DNA from: Oryzomicrobium terrae
GTDB taxonomy: Bacteria > Pseudomonadota > Gammaproteobacteria > Burkholderiales > Rhodocyclaceae
Length of the DNA stretch: 64,000 bases
Direction: 5' to 3'
Assembly: GCF_008274805.1 (NCBI RefSeq)
Contig: NZ_CP022579.1
Coordinates: 1,798,001-1,862,000, forward strand
Shown here: positions 16,152-24,320 of the stretch, in pieces
How the letters are laid out: the number at the start of each line of letters is the position of its first letter
How positions within the stretch are numbered: position 1 is the stretch's first letter
Made by a program: the position numbers and the translations under genes
Notes under the pieces: model-generated
The model's database searches: none
The model's input: only the letters and a program-made list of their open reading frames with translations
What the model was told of the DNA's origin: nothing

Positions 16152-16627
16152 AGCGCAGCTGGATTGCCGTGGCCTCGGCCGAGCATGTACAGCGCGGCCG
16201 CCGTGAGGGATTCATGCAGGTCTGCCACGGCAAGGCCGCTCCCCTGCGACGCCTCCACCCGGGGGATCGGGTCGCCTACTACTCGCCGACCCTCGTCTTT
16301 GGCGACAAGGCGCCGTGTCAGGCGTTTACCGCCATCGGCACCGTGCAATGCGGCCTTCCCTACCAGGTGGACATGGGCGACGGGTTTCACCCCTTTCGCC
16401 GCGACGTGTCCTGGCTGGAGGCCCGGGAGGCGTCCATCCACCCCCTGCTCGGCAGGCTGGAGTTCACCGCGGGGGTGCGGAACTGGGGCTATCCCTTCCG
16501 TTTCGGGCTGTTCCCGGTCAGCGAGCACGACATGGACATCATTGCCGCAGCGATGGCCGTAGCGTGCGCCTCTGAGGGCATCGCGACGTCCCCGCCTCCG
16601 CAGGGACGCTTGTGGGAAGAAGGTTAG
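16148..16627 (+). CDS. EVE-domain protein
   Basis: A 159-residue protein matching the EVE (PUA-like) fold: N-terminal [26 protein letters not shown], then [13 protein letters not shown], and [15 protein letters not shown] near the end. EVE domains bind modified bases in nucleic acids, and some act in phage restriction or RNA handling. The ATG at 16148 overlaps the VOC stop (ATGA), so the two are translationally coupled. A longer in-frame reading from 15713 runs antiparallel in meaning through the VOC gene and is not real. With the WYL regulator upstream this forms a small self-contained module of unknown purpose. Confidence 0.82.
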   Translation: MKRSWIAVASAEHVQRGRREGFMQVCHGKAAPLRRLHPGDRVAYYSPTLVFGDKAPCQAFTAIGTVQCGLPYQVDMGDGFHPFRRDVSWLEAREASIHPLLGRLEFTAGVRNWGYPFRFGLFPVSEHDMDIIAAAMAVACASEGIATSPPPQGRLWEEG

Positions 16628-16718
16628 GTGGCGAACCGGCGGCTATGTCACCGCTACTACCCTGGTGGTTGGCGCCCCTGGTCGGGGAGCGGTGGCCAGC
16701 CCTCCCCTCCCGCCATGC

Positions 16719-17594
16719 TCAGTAGTGACCGGCGTATTTCTTTTCCCCGGCGGGAATGGCGATCTTCAGCCAGTTTTCCGGCGGCGGCAGGGGACAGGTG
16801 GCAAAGGGCGTGAAGGCGCAGGGGGGGTTGTAGGCCCGGTTGAAATCGAGCACCAGGCGGCCTTCCCGCGGCGGTGCGGCGTGCAGAAAGCGGCCGGCTC
16901 CGTAGGTGTCGCGCCCGGCGCCCAGGTCGCGAAAAACGAAGAAATAACCGTCCTCCCCCTCTTCCATGGGCAGCAGCGCATTGCGCTGGCCGTCCCGCTC
17001 GAACACGGCCTGGCCGCTCACCTGGACGGCCTTCAGTTCGCCGGTGACGGTGGGCACCTCCAGGATCTGAGGCGGATCGAGCCGTTCCCAGGCCGCGTCC
17101 ACCTGCCAGGCCGGATCGAAGGCAAAGTAGTCGAGCCCGGCAAAGGGATGGTGCCGTTGCCACGCCCGATCACGCAGGCGCACCGCCAGACGGCCGTCTC
17201 GGGCGATGACGAAGAAGTGCAAATCCCCCGCGGTCACGGTGGAGGGTGTGCCCCGCGCATCGGTCGCCAAGGTGATCCCGGCCCCCTCGATCGCTGGCCC
17301 TTCTCCTCCCTCCACCACCGCCGGGCTACCCGGGGCCGCTTGCCAGACCAGATGCTCGCCGTCGCTGCCGTCCCACAGCAGATCCCCCAGGTGGGCGGGG
17401 CCGTCAGGCAGCACTACGGTGCCGTCGGCGGCGCTGCCGACCCGGTTACGGCCGGGTTCGAGCCAGGTCAGACCGATCAAGCCCAGCCAGCTGTCGGGGC
17501 TGGCCAGTTCGGCGTGGCGCCGGGCACACCAGTGCTGCCAGCGGGCTAGCGGTGTGGCGGGGGATGCGCTGGCGGCGGGGGGAGTGGCGGACAT
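16719..17594 (-). CDS. DUF1684 family protein
   Basis: A 291-residue protein with the hallmarks of DUF1684: a WLGLIGLTWLEPGRNRVG segment near residue 40 and the strongly conserved C-terminal block with LDFNRAYNPPCAFTPFATCP and ENWLKIAIPAGEKKY. No catalytic function is established for the family. There is no signal peptide; the N-terminal 15 residues are Ala/Pro-rich. It stands alone on the minus strand, facing the EVE gene across a 90-bp gap. Confidence 0.82.
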   Translation of the reverse strand: MSATPPAASASPATPLARWQHWCARRHAELASPDSWLGLIGLTWLEPGRNRVGSAADGTVVLPDGPAHLGDLLWDGSDGEHLVWQAAPGSPAVVEGGEGPAIEGAGITLATDARGTPSTVTAGDLHFFVIARDGRLAVRLRDRAWQRHHPFAGLDYFAFDPAWQVDAAWERLDPPQILEVPTVTGELKAVQVSGQAVFERDGQRNALLPMEEGEDGYFFVFRDLGAGRDTYGAGRFLHAAPPREGRLVLDFNRAYNPPCAFTPFATCPLPPPENWLKIAIPAGEKKYAGHY

Positions 17595-17732
17595 GGGGAT
17601 TGGCGCTCCAGACAGTCGAGGAATGCCGCACAGTCTATTTTCTTGCGCCGGGTTGGCAACCCCCGGCTGCTCCCGTGGCTGCCAGACTGGCTTTGTCCTG
17701 GCATGGAGCGGGCCGTTGCAGCGTGGGCGGTT

Positions 17733-18125
17733 CTATCTGGGCGGTGCCGGGAGAACCTGCCAGTCATCCCAGCATTCGCTGACGTAGGGGTAGTAGCCGG
17801 GGGGATCCGAACAGTAGTACCAGTAGGCCGCGCCGGGGAGTGGCGGGTAGTAGCCCGGGGAATAGGCAGGCAGACCCGGGTAGAAGTACCACAGGCCGTT
17901 GATCGTCCACCACCAGCCGAGGCGCCCGTTACGGTGTCCGTAGCGCCAGACGCCGCCTGGGCCGCCAGGCGGGCCGCCGTGCTGGTGGATCAGGGGAGCG
18001 CCGCCGTGCCATTGGGTTGGTGGCGGACCGCCCCCGGGGTGGCGGCCCCGGCCGTCGGCCAGGGTCGAAAGCGGGATCAGGGTGACGGCGAGCAGCAGGG
18101 CTGTGCGCCATGCCAGGGATTTCAT
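17733..18125 (-). CDS. Small secreted Tyr/Pro/Gly-rich protein of unknown function
   Basis: A 130-residue predicted secreted protein: signal peptide MKSLAWRTALLLAVTLIPLSTLA (cleavage near residue 23), then a Gly/Pro/His-rich stretch and a Tyr/Pro/Trp-rich C-terminal half. The end (YYPYVSECWDDW, then a short Pro tail) has the same pattern as the end of the protein encoded at 18761-19132 (YYPYVKECASGW). Both have a Trp-Tyr/Phe-Cys pair about 15 residues earlier, so two conserved Cys could form a disulfide. No function is known. It belongs to a leftward cluster of three small envelope proteins. Confidence 0.7.
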   Translation of the reverse strand: MKSLAWRTALLLAVTLIPLSTLADGRGRHPGGGPPPTQWHGGAPLIHQHGGPPGGPGGVWRYGHRNGRLGWWWTINGLWYFYPGLPAYSPGYYPPLPGAAYWYYCSDPPGYYPYVSECWDDWQVLPAPPR

Positions 18126-18162
18126 GACCGTTCTCCCTCATGCGAGACGCGATCCCCTACCC

Positions 18163-18732
18163 CTACCGTGGCGCTCCGGCCGGCGGTGGCGGCGGATAGG
18201 CGCCCGCAGGTGGTGGGGTATTGGGCGGGGGAACCGATGGCGGCGGCGGGGTATTCTGGATGTACCCCCGGCTCGGCGAGTAATAGGGGCTGAAGCCGGC
18301 CGAGACGGGAACCCGCTCGCCCTTGGCGTACATGCACTGGATGTAGGCGTAGTCGTACTGCCGCTGGGTGCCCCGGGCCGACCCTTCGGCCGCGTCCAGC
18401 CCCACCATGCTGCCGAGCAACAACCCGGCACCGGCGCCCACGCCGGCACCGCTATGTCCGCCGAAAGCCGCCCCGGCGGCCGCGCCTACCGCCGTGCCTA
18501 CGGCGGCGCTCTTCACCCCGCTGTCCGTGGCGGCCCGATTGGCGCTCACGCCGCCGGTCTGGACCAGGGCGTAGTTGCGGCAGTCCTGATCGTCGAGGCG
18601 AAACTGGTCGAAGCTCTTGCCCGTGCCCGGCAGGGCCATCACGCTCGGCCCGGTGGGCACCGAGGCGCATCCCGCCAGGGCTATCGCGGCGAAGGCACCG
18701 GCAAGGGTGCCCCGTTTGTTGGTGAAGCCCAT
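18163..18732 (-). CDS. Glycine-zipper lipoprotein with Pro-rich tail
   Basis: A 189-residue predicted lipoprotein. The ATG at 18732 gives a signal peptide with lipobox LAGC near residue 22. Then come a DDQDCRNYA segment, a long Ala/Gly glycine-zipper stretch (AVGTAVGAAAGAAFGG... through GLLLGSMVG) and a YDYAYIQCMYAKGERVP segment. The C-terminal 40 residues are mostly Pro, with Gly and Ala. Glycine zippers of this type insert in or associate with membranes. Two Cys after the lipobox could pair. It sits between two Tyr/Pro-rich secreted proteins on the same strand; no function is established. Confidence 0.75.
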   Translation of the reverse strand: MGFTNKRGTLAGAFAAIALAGCASVPTGPSVMALPGTGKSFDQFRLDDQDCRNYALVQTGGVSANRAATDSGVKSAAVGTAVGAAAGAAFGGHSGAGVGAGAGLLLGSMVGLDAAEGSARGTQRQYDYAYIQCMYAKGERVPVSAGFSPYYSPSRGYIQNTPPPPSVPPPNTPPPAGAYPPPPPAGAPR

Positions 18733-18760
18733 GGTCGCGCTCCTTCCGTATTTCGACCGC

Positions 18761-19132
18761 TTACTGCCCTGCGGGCGGCTGCGGTGCCACCTGCTGCCAG
18801 CCCGAGGCGCATTCCTTGACGTAGGGGTAGTAGGCCTTCGCCTCCGGGCAGAAGTACCAGACGTTGCTTTGTGGCACGGCAGCGGTGGGCGCCTGTTCGA
18901 CATAGACGGGCGGCGACGGAGGCGTCACCACCACCGGGGGGTAATAAGGATAAGGATAGACGGGCGGATAGTAGGCCGGCGGGTAATACACCCGGGGAGG
19001 GCCATACCAGGGGCCGGGCGCCCAGGCGCCGATCGACACCCCGAAGTGGACGTGGCCCCGGTCTGCCCAGGCGCTGCCGGTGGCCGCCAGGCCGAGCACG
19101 GCAAGGGCGAGCAGGAGTTTTGGCGATTTCAT
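18761..19132 (-). CDS. Small secreted Tyr/Pro-rich protein of unknown function
   Basis: A 123-residue protein. The start at 19132 gives a clean signal peptide MKSPKLLLALAVLGLAATGSAWA. An earlier in-frame start at 19183 would bury it. The mature part has a long run of Tyr-Pro repeats (PPVYPYPYYPP, YYPPAYYPP) and ends with VWYFCPEAKAYYPYVKECASGW. That ending matches the C-terminus of the protein at 17733-18125 and defines a shared module with two Cys. It is the first gene of a leftward three-gene cluster and probably envelope-associated. Confidence 0.75.
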   Translation of the reverse strand: MKSPKLLLALAVLGLAATGSAWADRGHVHFGVSIGAWAPGPWYGPPRVYYPPAYYPPVYPYPYYPPVVVTPPSPPVYVEQAPTAAVPQSNVWYFCPEAKAYYPYVKECASGWQQVAPQPPAGQ

Positions 19133-19441
19133 GGGACGGCTCCAAGGTGGGGCGGATACGAAAACCTCCGCCACTGCTTTCATTTAAGCACCTGGAACGG
19201 CCAGAAGTGTGTCCGGCGTGGATGGGGTTGTAACAATTCGTTGGCCGGGCTGAAGGCCAGGCACTGCGGGGATTTCCCCCCGCCCTCTTCTGTGCTTGGC
19301 GCTGGATTTTTACCGCGGACGTGAGTTTTCCTGCGGGGCAGCGCGGGAGGGGGCGATGGGCCGTTCCTGAACTTCCCGCCATCGGCGGGTCTCTGACGAA
19401 AGTAATAGTTCCACCAGGCAGCCCCACCCGAGGAGAACGCC

Positions 19442-20023
19442 ATGAGTGCCATTCCCATGAAGCTGGTCGTACTGGTGGGTAGCGTCCGCCAGGGCTCCTA
19501 CAACGCCGCCATCGCCCGGGCCCTGCACCAACTGGTGCCGGCCGGGGTCACGGTGGAGATCCTGCCATCGGTGGCGGGGCTGCCGATCTACGACGCCGAT
19601 CTCCAGGCCGCGGGCTTTCCCGAGGCGGTGACGCGCATGGCGGACGCCATCCGGGCTGCCGACGGGCTGGTGATCGTCACTCCGGAATACAACTATTCGG
19701 TGCCCGGCGGCCTCAAGAACGCCATCGACTGGCTATCGCGCCTCTCCCCGCAACCTCTGGCGGGCAAGCCGATCCTCATCCAGAGCGCCTCCATGGGCGT
19801 CTTTGGCGGCGCCCGGGCCCAGTATCACCTGCGCCAGATTCTGGTCTTCCTCAACGGCATGGTGATGAATACCCCGGAAGCCATGGTGGGCGCGGCCCAC
19901 ACCAAGGTGGACGCCAACGGCCAGCTAAGCGATCCGCTCACCCGGGATTTTCTCGCCAAGCAGCTCCAGCACTTCCATACCTACGTACGGCGCATCTCCG
20001 CCGGGGCGCGCATCGACGGCTAG
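19442..20023 (+). CDS. NADPH-dependent FMN reductase
   Basis: A 193-residue flavodoxin-like reductase. The N-terminal FMN-phosphate loop is VGSVRQGSYNAAIARAL near residues 12-28, and the family motif TPEYNYSVPGGLKNAIDWLSR is near residues 80-100. A GVFGGARAQYHLRQIL segment follows. Such enzymes reduce FMN, quinones, azo compounds or metal ions such as chromate. A GAGGAG ribosome-binding site precedes the ATG at 19442. It is a single-gene unit, followed by the hairpin-bearing repeat copy C. Confidence 0.9.
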   Translation: MSAIPMKLVVLVGSVRQGSYNAAIARALHQLVPAGVTVEILPSVAGLPIYDADLQAAGFPEAVTRMADAIRAADGLVIVTPEYNYSVPGGLKNAIDWLSRLSPQPLAGKPILIQSASMGVFGGARAQYHLRQILVFLNGMVMNTPEAMVGAAHTKVDANGQLSDPLTRDFLAKQLQHFHTYVRRISAGARIDG

Positions 20024-20040
20024 GACGCGCAACGGGCGTA

Positions 20041-20165
20041 TTGAACAGGTGCTACCCGGAAACCAAGGCGGGGCGCGGTGTTTCAGGGACCCATCGCCGA
20101 ACACCGCGCCGTTATTGGCTTTCCAGAGGGGCATCGCCAAAACCCGCGCCAGTGCTAGGGTTTAG
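20041..20165. repeat. Dispersed ~39-bp repeat, copy C (inverted pair plus a third unit)
   Basis: One unit reads on the minus strand (about 20041-20083) and two on the plus strand (about 20098-20137 and 20137-20165), meeting head to head. The cores are GAAACACCGCGCC on the minus strand, and AACACCGCGCC...TTGGCTTTCCAGAGGGGCAT and ACCCGCGCCAGT on the plus strand. They match the cores of copies A, B and D. The inverted pair makes a perfect 11-bp stem (20072-20082 with 20100-20110). Confidence 0.55.
20072..20110 (+). terminator. Hairpin after the FMN reductase gene, possible terminator
   Basis: GGCGCGGTGTT and AACACCGCGCC form a perfect 11-bp stem with a 17-base loop, about 50 bases after the reductase stop. 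There is no T tract, so it is either a Rho-assisted end or simply the inverted-repeat part of repeat copy C. Confidence 0.35.
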
Positions 20166-20198
20166 AGCGATCCCTTGCGCGCTTTGCGCCGGCCCGCC

Positions 20199-21488
20199 TT
20201 ATGCCGCAACCGGCGGCGGGATGCGGCGCAGGTGCAGGGCGATGCCCACTCCGGCGAGCAAGCACAGGGCCAGCACGCCGGCCACGCCGCTCCAGCCGTC
20301 CAGCCCCCAGGCCAGGCCCGAGGCCCAGCCGAGGACGCCGGCACCCAGGTAATAGAAGGTCAGGTACAGGGCCGAGGCCAGGCCCCGGGCGTGGCTGGCG
20401 CGGCGCCCCACCCAGCTGCTCACCACGGAGTGGCTGGCGAAAAAGCCGAAGGTGAGCAATACCACCCCGACGACGATGGCCGCCAGGTGGGAAATCAGCG
20501 TGACCAGCACCCCCACGAGCATCAGCAGCATGGTGATCCACATCACCTGACGGCGCCCCAGCTTGTCGGCCAGGCGGCCGGTCCAGGTGGCGGCCACCGG
20601 CCCCACCAGATAGACCATGAACACCGCCCCGGCCAGGGCCGGACGCAGGTGGAACGGGGCCTCGGCCAGGTGGTAGGCCAGGTAGTTGTAGGTGCTGGTG
20701 AAGCAGCCCATGATCAAAAAGCCCAGGGCGAACAGCCAGCGCAGGCCGGGATCGCTCAGGTGCGCCGCCGCGTCGCGGCGCAAGGTGCCAAGCAGGTCGC
20801 GCCAGGGGCCCGGCGTCGGGGCGAAATTGCGCGAACGGGGCACGCTCTTGAGGAACATCACCGAGGCGCACATGCCAAACACCCCCAGGGTGACCATCAC
20901 CGTGCGCCACGACGCCATGTCGCCCAGGGCCGAGGCCACCAGCCGGCCGCTCATGCCCCCCATGGAGTTGCCGGCGATGTAGAGGCCCATGGCGTAGCCC
21001 AGGGAGCTGGGCTCCACCTCCTCGCTCAGGTAGGCCATGGCCACCGCCGGCACCCCGGCCAGGACCATCCCCTGCAGGGCGCGCCAGAAGAGCAGCTGGG
21101 AAAAGCCCTCGGAGGCGGCAGAGATCAAGGTGAACAGGGCCACCAGGGCCAGGCCGCCGACCATGATCGGCTTGCGTCCCAGGCGGTCGGCCAGGATGCT
21201 GGCCGGGATCAGGGCAAAGGCCAGGGCCGCGGTGGCCACCGACACCACGCCGCTGGCGGAAGCCGGCGACAGGCCGAATTCCTGGGAGAACATGGGCATC
21301 AGCGGCTGGGCACCGTGGAGCATGGCGAACACCGAGAAGCCGCCGACGAACATGGCCCGGGTGACCTTGCGGAATTCCGGGGTGCCGCTTTTCAACCGGG
21401 CGTGGTCGGCGGCAGGTGCGGCGGCGCTGGAAACGGCGGAAGCGTCAGAAGGCATGGAGGCGGCGGGGAGGACGGTTGCGGCAGGCAC
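20199..21488 (-). CDS. MFS transporter (YnfM-like, 12 transmembrane segments)
   Basis: A 429-residue inner-membrane protein with about twelve hydrophobic segments. It carries the MFS signature between TM2 and TM3 (ILADRLGRKPIMVGGLAL) and its repeat in the second half (RLADKLGRRQVMWITM). The first 45 residues are Ala/Ser-rich and probably cytoplasmic; a later start at MFVGG is possible. The pattern and the divergent LysR gene resemble the ynfM/ynfL-type arrangement of drug or metabolite exporters. An AT-rich divergent promoter with a LysR-like inverted repeat lies between the two genes. The substrate is unknown. Confidence 0.88.
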   Translation of the reverse strand: MPAATVLPAASMPSDASAVSSAAAPAADHARLKSGTPEFRKVTRAMFVGGFSVFAMLHGAQPLMPMFSQEFGLSPASASGVVSVATAALAFALIPASILADRLGRKPIMVGGLALVALFTLISAASEGFSQLLFWRALQGMVLAGVPAVAMAYLSEEVEPSSLGYAMGLYIAGNSMGGMSGRLVASALGDMASWRTVMVTLGVFGMCASVMFLKSVPRSRNFAPTPGPWRDLLGTLRRDAAAHLSDPGLRWLFALGFLIMGCFTSTYNYLAYHLAEAPFHLRPALAGAVFMVYLVGPVAATWTGRLADKLGRRQVMWITMLLMLVGVLVTLISHLAAIVVGVVLLTFGFFASHSVVSSWVGRRASHARGLASALYLTFYYLGAGVLGWASGLAWGLDGWSGVAGVLALCLLAGVGIALHLRRIPPPVAA

Positions 21489-21556
21489 GGCGGGCGGTGA
21501 TGGGACGAAGTGGGAAGGCCATCCTAGGCCCGGCCTTACACCCAGTCCAATATATA

Positions 21557-21573
21557 ATTAAGTCACTTTTAAT
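21557..21573. promoter_or_regulatory. LysR-type operator between the MFS exporter and its regulator
   Basis: ATTAA-N7-TTAAT is an inverted repeat of the size LysR proteins bind. It lies in a strikingly AT-rich stretch (about 21550-21588) just before the LysR start codon at 21589, in otherwise GC-rich DNA. It probably serves autoregulation and control of the divergent exporter. Confidence 0.5.
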
Positions 21574-21588
21574 ACGTAAAATATATCA

Positions 21589-22512
21589 ATGGAACTGCGC
21601 CACCTGCGCTACTTCGTCGCCGTCGCCGAAGAGCTCCATTTCACCCGGGCCGCCGAGCGGCTACACATCGGCCAGCCGCCGCTATCGCAGCAGATCCAGG
21701 CGCTGGAGGCCGAACTGGGGGTCACCCTGTTCGAGCGCAACCGCCGCCACGTAGCCCTGACCGAAGCCGGCAAGCGTTTTCTCGGCCACGCCCGGCAGAT
21801 CCTTGCCGATACCCGCCATGCCGCCGACGAGGCCCGCCGTGCCGCCCGGGGCGAGGTGGGCGAGCTGCGCATCGGTTTCACCTACTCGGTCCCGTTCACC
21901 AGCATCCTGCCCGGCCTGCTGCGCGACTACCGGCAGCGCGCCCCCGGGGTCACCCTGACCCTGCACGAGATGTTCACCATCGACCAGATCAGCGCCGTGG
22001 CCGAGGACCGGCTCGACGTGGGCTTTGTGCGCAACCTGGCGCGGGATGAGACCCCGGGCGTGACCCTGCGCGAGATCCACCGGGACCCGCTGCGCCTGGT
22101 CATCAACGCCCACCACCCCCTGGCCGATGCCCCCCAGGTGAGCCTGGCCGACCTGCGCCAGGAAGGCTTCATCTTCTATCCCCGGGACGCCGGCACCGGC
22201 ATCCACCGCGCCGTGGCCCAGATGTGCCGGGCCGCGGGCTTTGCCCCCAAAGTTGTGCAGGAAGCCCGGGAGGCCACCACCCTGATCGGCCTGGTGGCCG
22301 CCGGCCTCGGGGTGACGGTGCTGCCCTCCCCCCTCGAATGCGTACGCATGCCGGATGTGCGCTACGTTCCCCTGTCCGACCCCGGTGCCCACATCTCCCT
22401 GGCGGTGGCCCTGCGTGACCGGCCGCCGACGCCGTTGCTGGCGGGTTTTCTCGCTTGCCTGGAAGAGCGCAGCGCGACCGTAGTGGAGCACCCAGCGGCA
22501 GAACCGCGCTAA
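21589..22512 (+). CDS. LysR-family transcriptional regulator
   Basis: A 307-residue protein with the LysR N-terminal winged helix (MELRHLRYFVAVAEELHFTRAAERLHIGQPPLSQQIQ..., residues 1-60) and a periplasmic-binding-like effector domain (from about residue 90, GELRIGFTYSVPFTSILP). The first line is of the CatR/BenM/CynR style. It is divergent from an MFS exporter and most likely controls it in response to an aromatic or other small molecule. A palindromic AGGAAATTCCT and a weak hairpin lie shortly after the stop. Confidence 0.92.
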   Translation: MELRHLRYFVAVAEELHFTRAAERLHIGQPPLSQQIQALEAELGVTLFERNRRHVALTEAGKRFLGHARQILADTRHAADEARRAARGEVGELRIGFTYSVPFTSILPGLLRDYRQRAPGVTLTLHEMFTIDQISAVAEDRLDVGFVRNLARDETPGVTLREIHRDPLRLVINAHHPLADAPQVSLADLRQEGFIFYPRDAGTGIHRAVAQMCRAAGFAPKVVQEAREATTLIGLVAAGLGVTVLPSPLECVRMPDVRYVPLSDPGAHISLAVALRDRPPTPLLAGFLACLEERSATVVEHPAAEPR

Positions 22513-22988
22513 ACGACAACACCCATAAACCCGGCTCGGAAGGAAATTCCTGACGGCGGGCCCGGTTTCCACTCCGTATCAACCCGGATACCAAGGCCGT
22601 AGCGTGTGTAATGGTGTGTAAATGGAATTCTTTAATGCTTTGGCCCAGGGCGCTTTTGCGGTACTTTCTTGCCTGCAGCATGGCGGCCGTCGTTTTTCGC
22701 TGTTTCCCGCCGGTGCCTTCGCATCCCTCCCAGCCAGCCGCTCCATCGCCAGCCATTCCATGGGGTTCTCCGAACCCCCGCCCCGCCCAGCCGATACTGT
22801 CGTGCTCGCCCGGGGCGCCGTTTCTGGCTCCGCTCCGCTCCCGGCCCCCGCCCAGGGATGCCCACGCGTCGACCGTCATAGCCTGCTGCGTATGCCGTTA
22901 CTTGCGCCAGTTGAGTCGCATTTGTTGATTTGCCGCGTGTTGTGCGTCTTGTGTTTGCCCCGTCCATCTACCCATCATTGAGGTTTTC
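22513..22988. other. 476-bp intergenic region before the RND efflux operon
   Basis: This is the largest gap in the window without a clear gene. It starts with a weak hairpin region (22530-22570) after the LysR gene. A short direct repeat, GTGTGTAATG / GTGTGTAAATG, lies at 22604-22624. Possible frames at 22611-22928 and 22622-22981 give Pro/Ser/Arg-rich, low-complexity products with no domain, so they are probably not genes. A GAGG ribosome-binding site lies just before the pump's first gene at 22989. The region should hold the efflux operon promoter, but no strong -35/-10 pair stands out. Confidence 0.5.
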
Positions 22989-24305
22989 ATGACGACCCGC
23001 CTCGACGATCGTCGTGCTGCTGTTCGCACTTTCTTCACTCAAGGCCGCCGGCGCTGGATGCTGGCCGGTGCGCTGGTGGCCGCGGCCGCCGGCGTGGCCT
23101 ACTGGCAATATGGCCCCAGCGGCCCTGGCCTGCCCGGCAGCGGTAGTGGCGCTCCTGGCGGGATGCGCGCGCCGGGCGGTCCCGGCATGAACGGTCGCCC
23201 TACCCCGGTCCAGGCCAAGGCGGTGCGCAGCGGCGAACTGCGGGTGTTTCTCACCGCCCTGGGCACCGTTACGCCGGTCAATAGCGTCACCGTGCGCAGC
23301 CGGGTGGATGGCGAACTGCTCAAGTTCCACTTTCAGGAAGGCCAGATGGTCAAGGCCGGCGCTCTGCTGGCCGAGATCGACCCCCGCGCCTACCAGGTCC
23401 AGCTGACCCAGGCCGAGGGCCAACTGGCCAAGGACCAGGCGCTGCTGGCCAACGCCCGCATCGACCTGGCCCGCTACCAGACCCTGCTCGAACAGGATTC
23501 GATCGCCAAACAACAGGTCGATACCCAGGCCGCCCTGGTGCGCCAGTACGCCGGCACGGTGAAGAGCGACGAGGGCCAGGTGGCCAACGCCCGTCTGCAA
23601 CTTTCCTACACCCGTATCACCGCGCCGGTAAGCGGTCGGGTCGGCCTGCGCCAGGTGACGCCGGGCAACATCGTGCACGCCTCGGACGCCACCGGCCTGG
23701 TCATCATCAACCAGATCCAGCCGATCCAGGCCCTGTTTGCCCTGCCCGAGGACAATCTGCCGGCGGTGCAAAAAGCCCTGCGCAGCGGTTCCACCGTGCT
23801 GGTGGAAGCCTGGGACCGGGCGCAGAAGAACAAGCTGGCGACGGGCCGCCTGCTCACCCTGGACAACCAGATCGACACCACGACCGGCACCGTCAAGCTC
23901 AAGGCCGAGTTCGCCAACGACGGCAAGGACGGCACCGAGGAGCTGTTTCCCAATCAGTTCGTAAACATCCGGCTGCTGGCGGAAACCCGCCCCGATGCGC
24001 TGCTGCTGCCGACTGCCGCGGTACTGCGCGGCAGCCAGGGCACCTTTGTCTTCATCGTGCGCGACGACGGTACGGTGACCCCGCGCCCGGTCAAGCTCGG
24101 TCCGGTGGATGGCGAGGTGGTGGCAGTGGAAAGCGGCCTGACGGCCGGTGACAAGGTGGTGGTGGACGGCACTGACCGGCTGCGCGACGGCGCCAAGGTG
24201 GAGGTCGTCGAGCCCACCATCCCCGCTGCCAAGAAATCTGGCGGTCCGCGCAAAGGCGAGCAACGCCGGGGTGGCCCGGGCGGCGGCCGTCCGCCGGCAC
24301 CGTAA
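22989..24305 (+). CDS. mdtA: RND efflux periplasmic adaptor subunit (MdtA-like)
   Basis: A 438-residue membrane-fusion protein linking the inner-membrane RND pump to the outer-membrane channel. A single hydrophobic anchor lies at about residues 18-37, then a Gly/Pro-rich linker. The lipoyl halves follow (SVTVRSRVDGELLKFHFQEGQMVKAGALLAEIDPRAY and RLQLSYTRITAPVSGRVGLRQV), separated by a coiled-coil hairpin, then beta-barrel domains. The C-terminal 25 residues are a basic Gly/Pro tail as in MdtA. It is the first of four genes in an operon (adaptor, two RND pumps, outer-membrane factor), 15 bases before mdtB. Confidence 0.92.
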   Translation: MTTRLDDRRAAVRTFFTQGRRRWMLAGALVAAAAGVAYWQYGPSGPGLPGSGSGAPGGMRAPGGPGMNGRPTPVQAKAVRSGELRVFLTALGTVTPVNSVTVRSRVDGELLKFHFQEGQMVKAGALLAEIDPRAYQVQLTQAEGQLAKDQALLANARIDLARYQTLLEQDSIAKQQVDTQAALVRQYAGTVKSDEGQVANARLQLSYTRITAPVSGRVGLRQVTPGNIVHASDATGLVIINQIQPIQALFALPEDNLPAVQKALRSGSTVLVEAWDRAQKNKLATGRLLTLDNQIDTTTGTVKLKAEFANDGKDGTEELFPNQFVNIRLLAETRPDALLLPTAAVLRGSQGTFVFIVRDDGTVTPRPVKLGPVDGEVVAVESGLTAGDKVVVDGTDRLRDGAKVEVVEPTIPAAKKSGGPRKGEQRRGGPGGGRPPAP

Positions 24306-24320
24306 GGGCCTGCCCGCACC

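Noticed and set aside
20175..21500. 441-codon plus-strand frame opposite the MFS exporter
   Set aside because: It is a His/Gln/Gly-rich shadow with no domain; the minus-strand protein has clear MFS motifs.
22622..22981. 119-codon frame in the gap before mdtA
   Set aside because: It has Pro/Ser/Arg-rich composition, no domain and no clear ribosome-binding site, and overlapping frames of equal quality exist.
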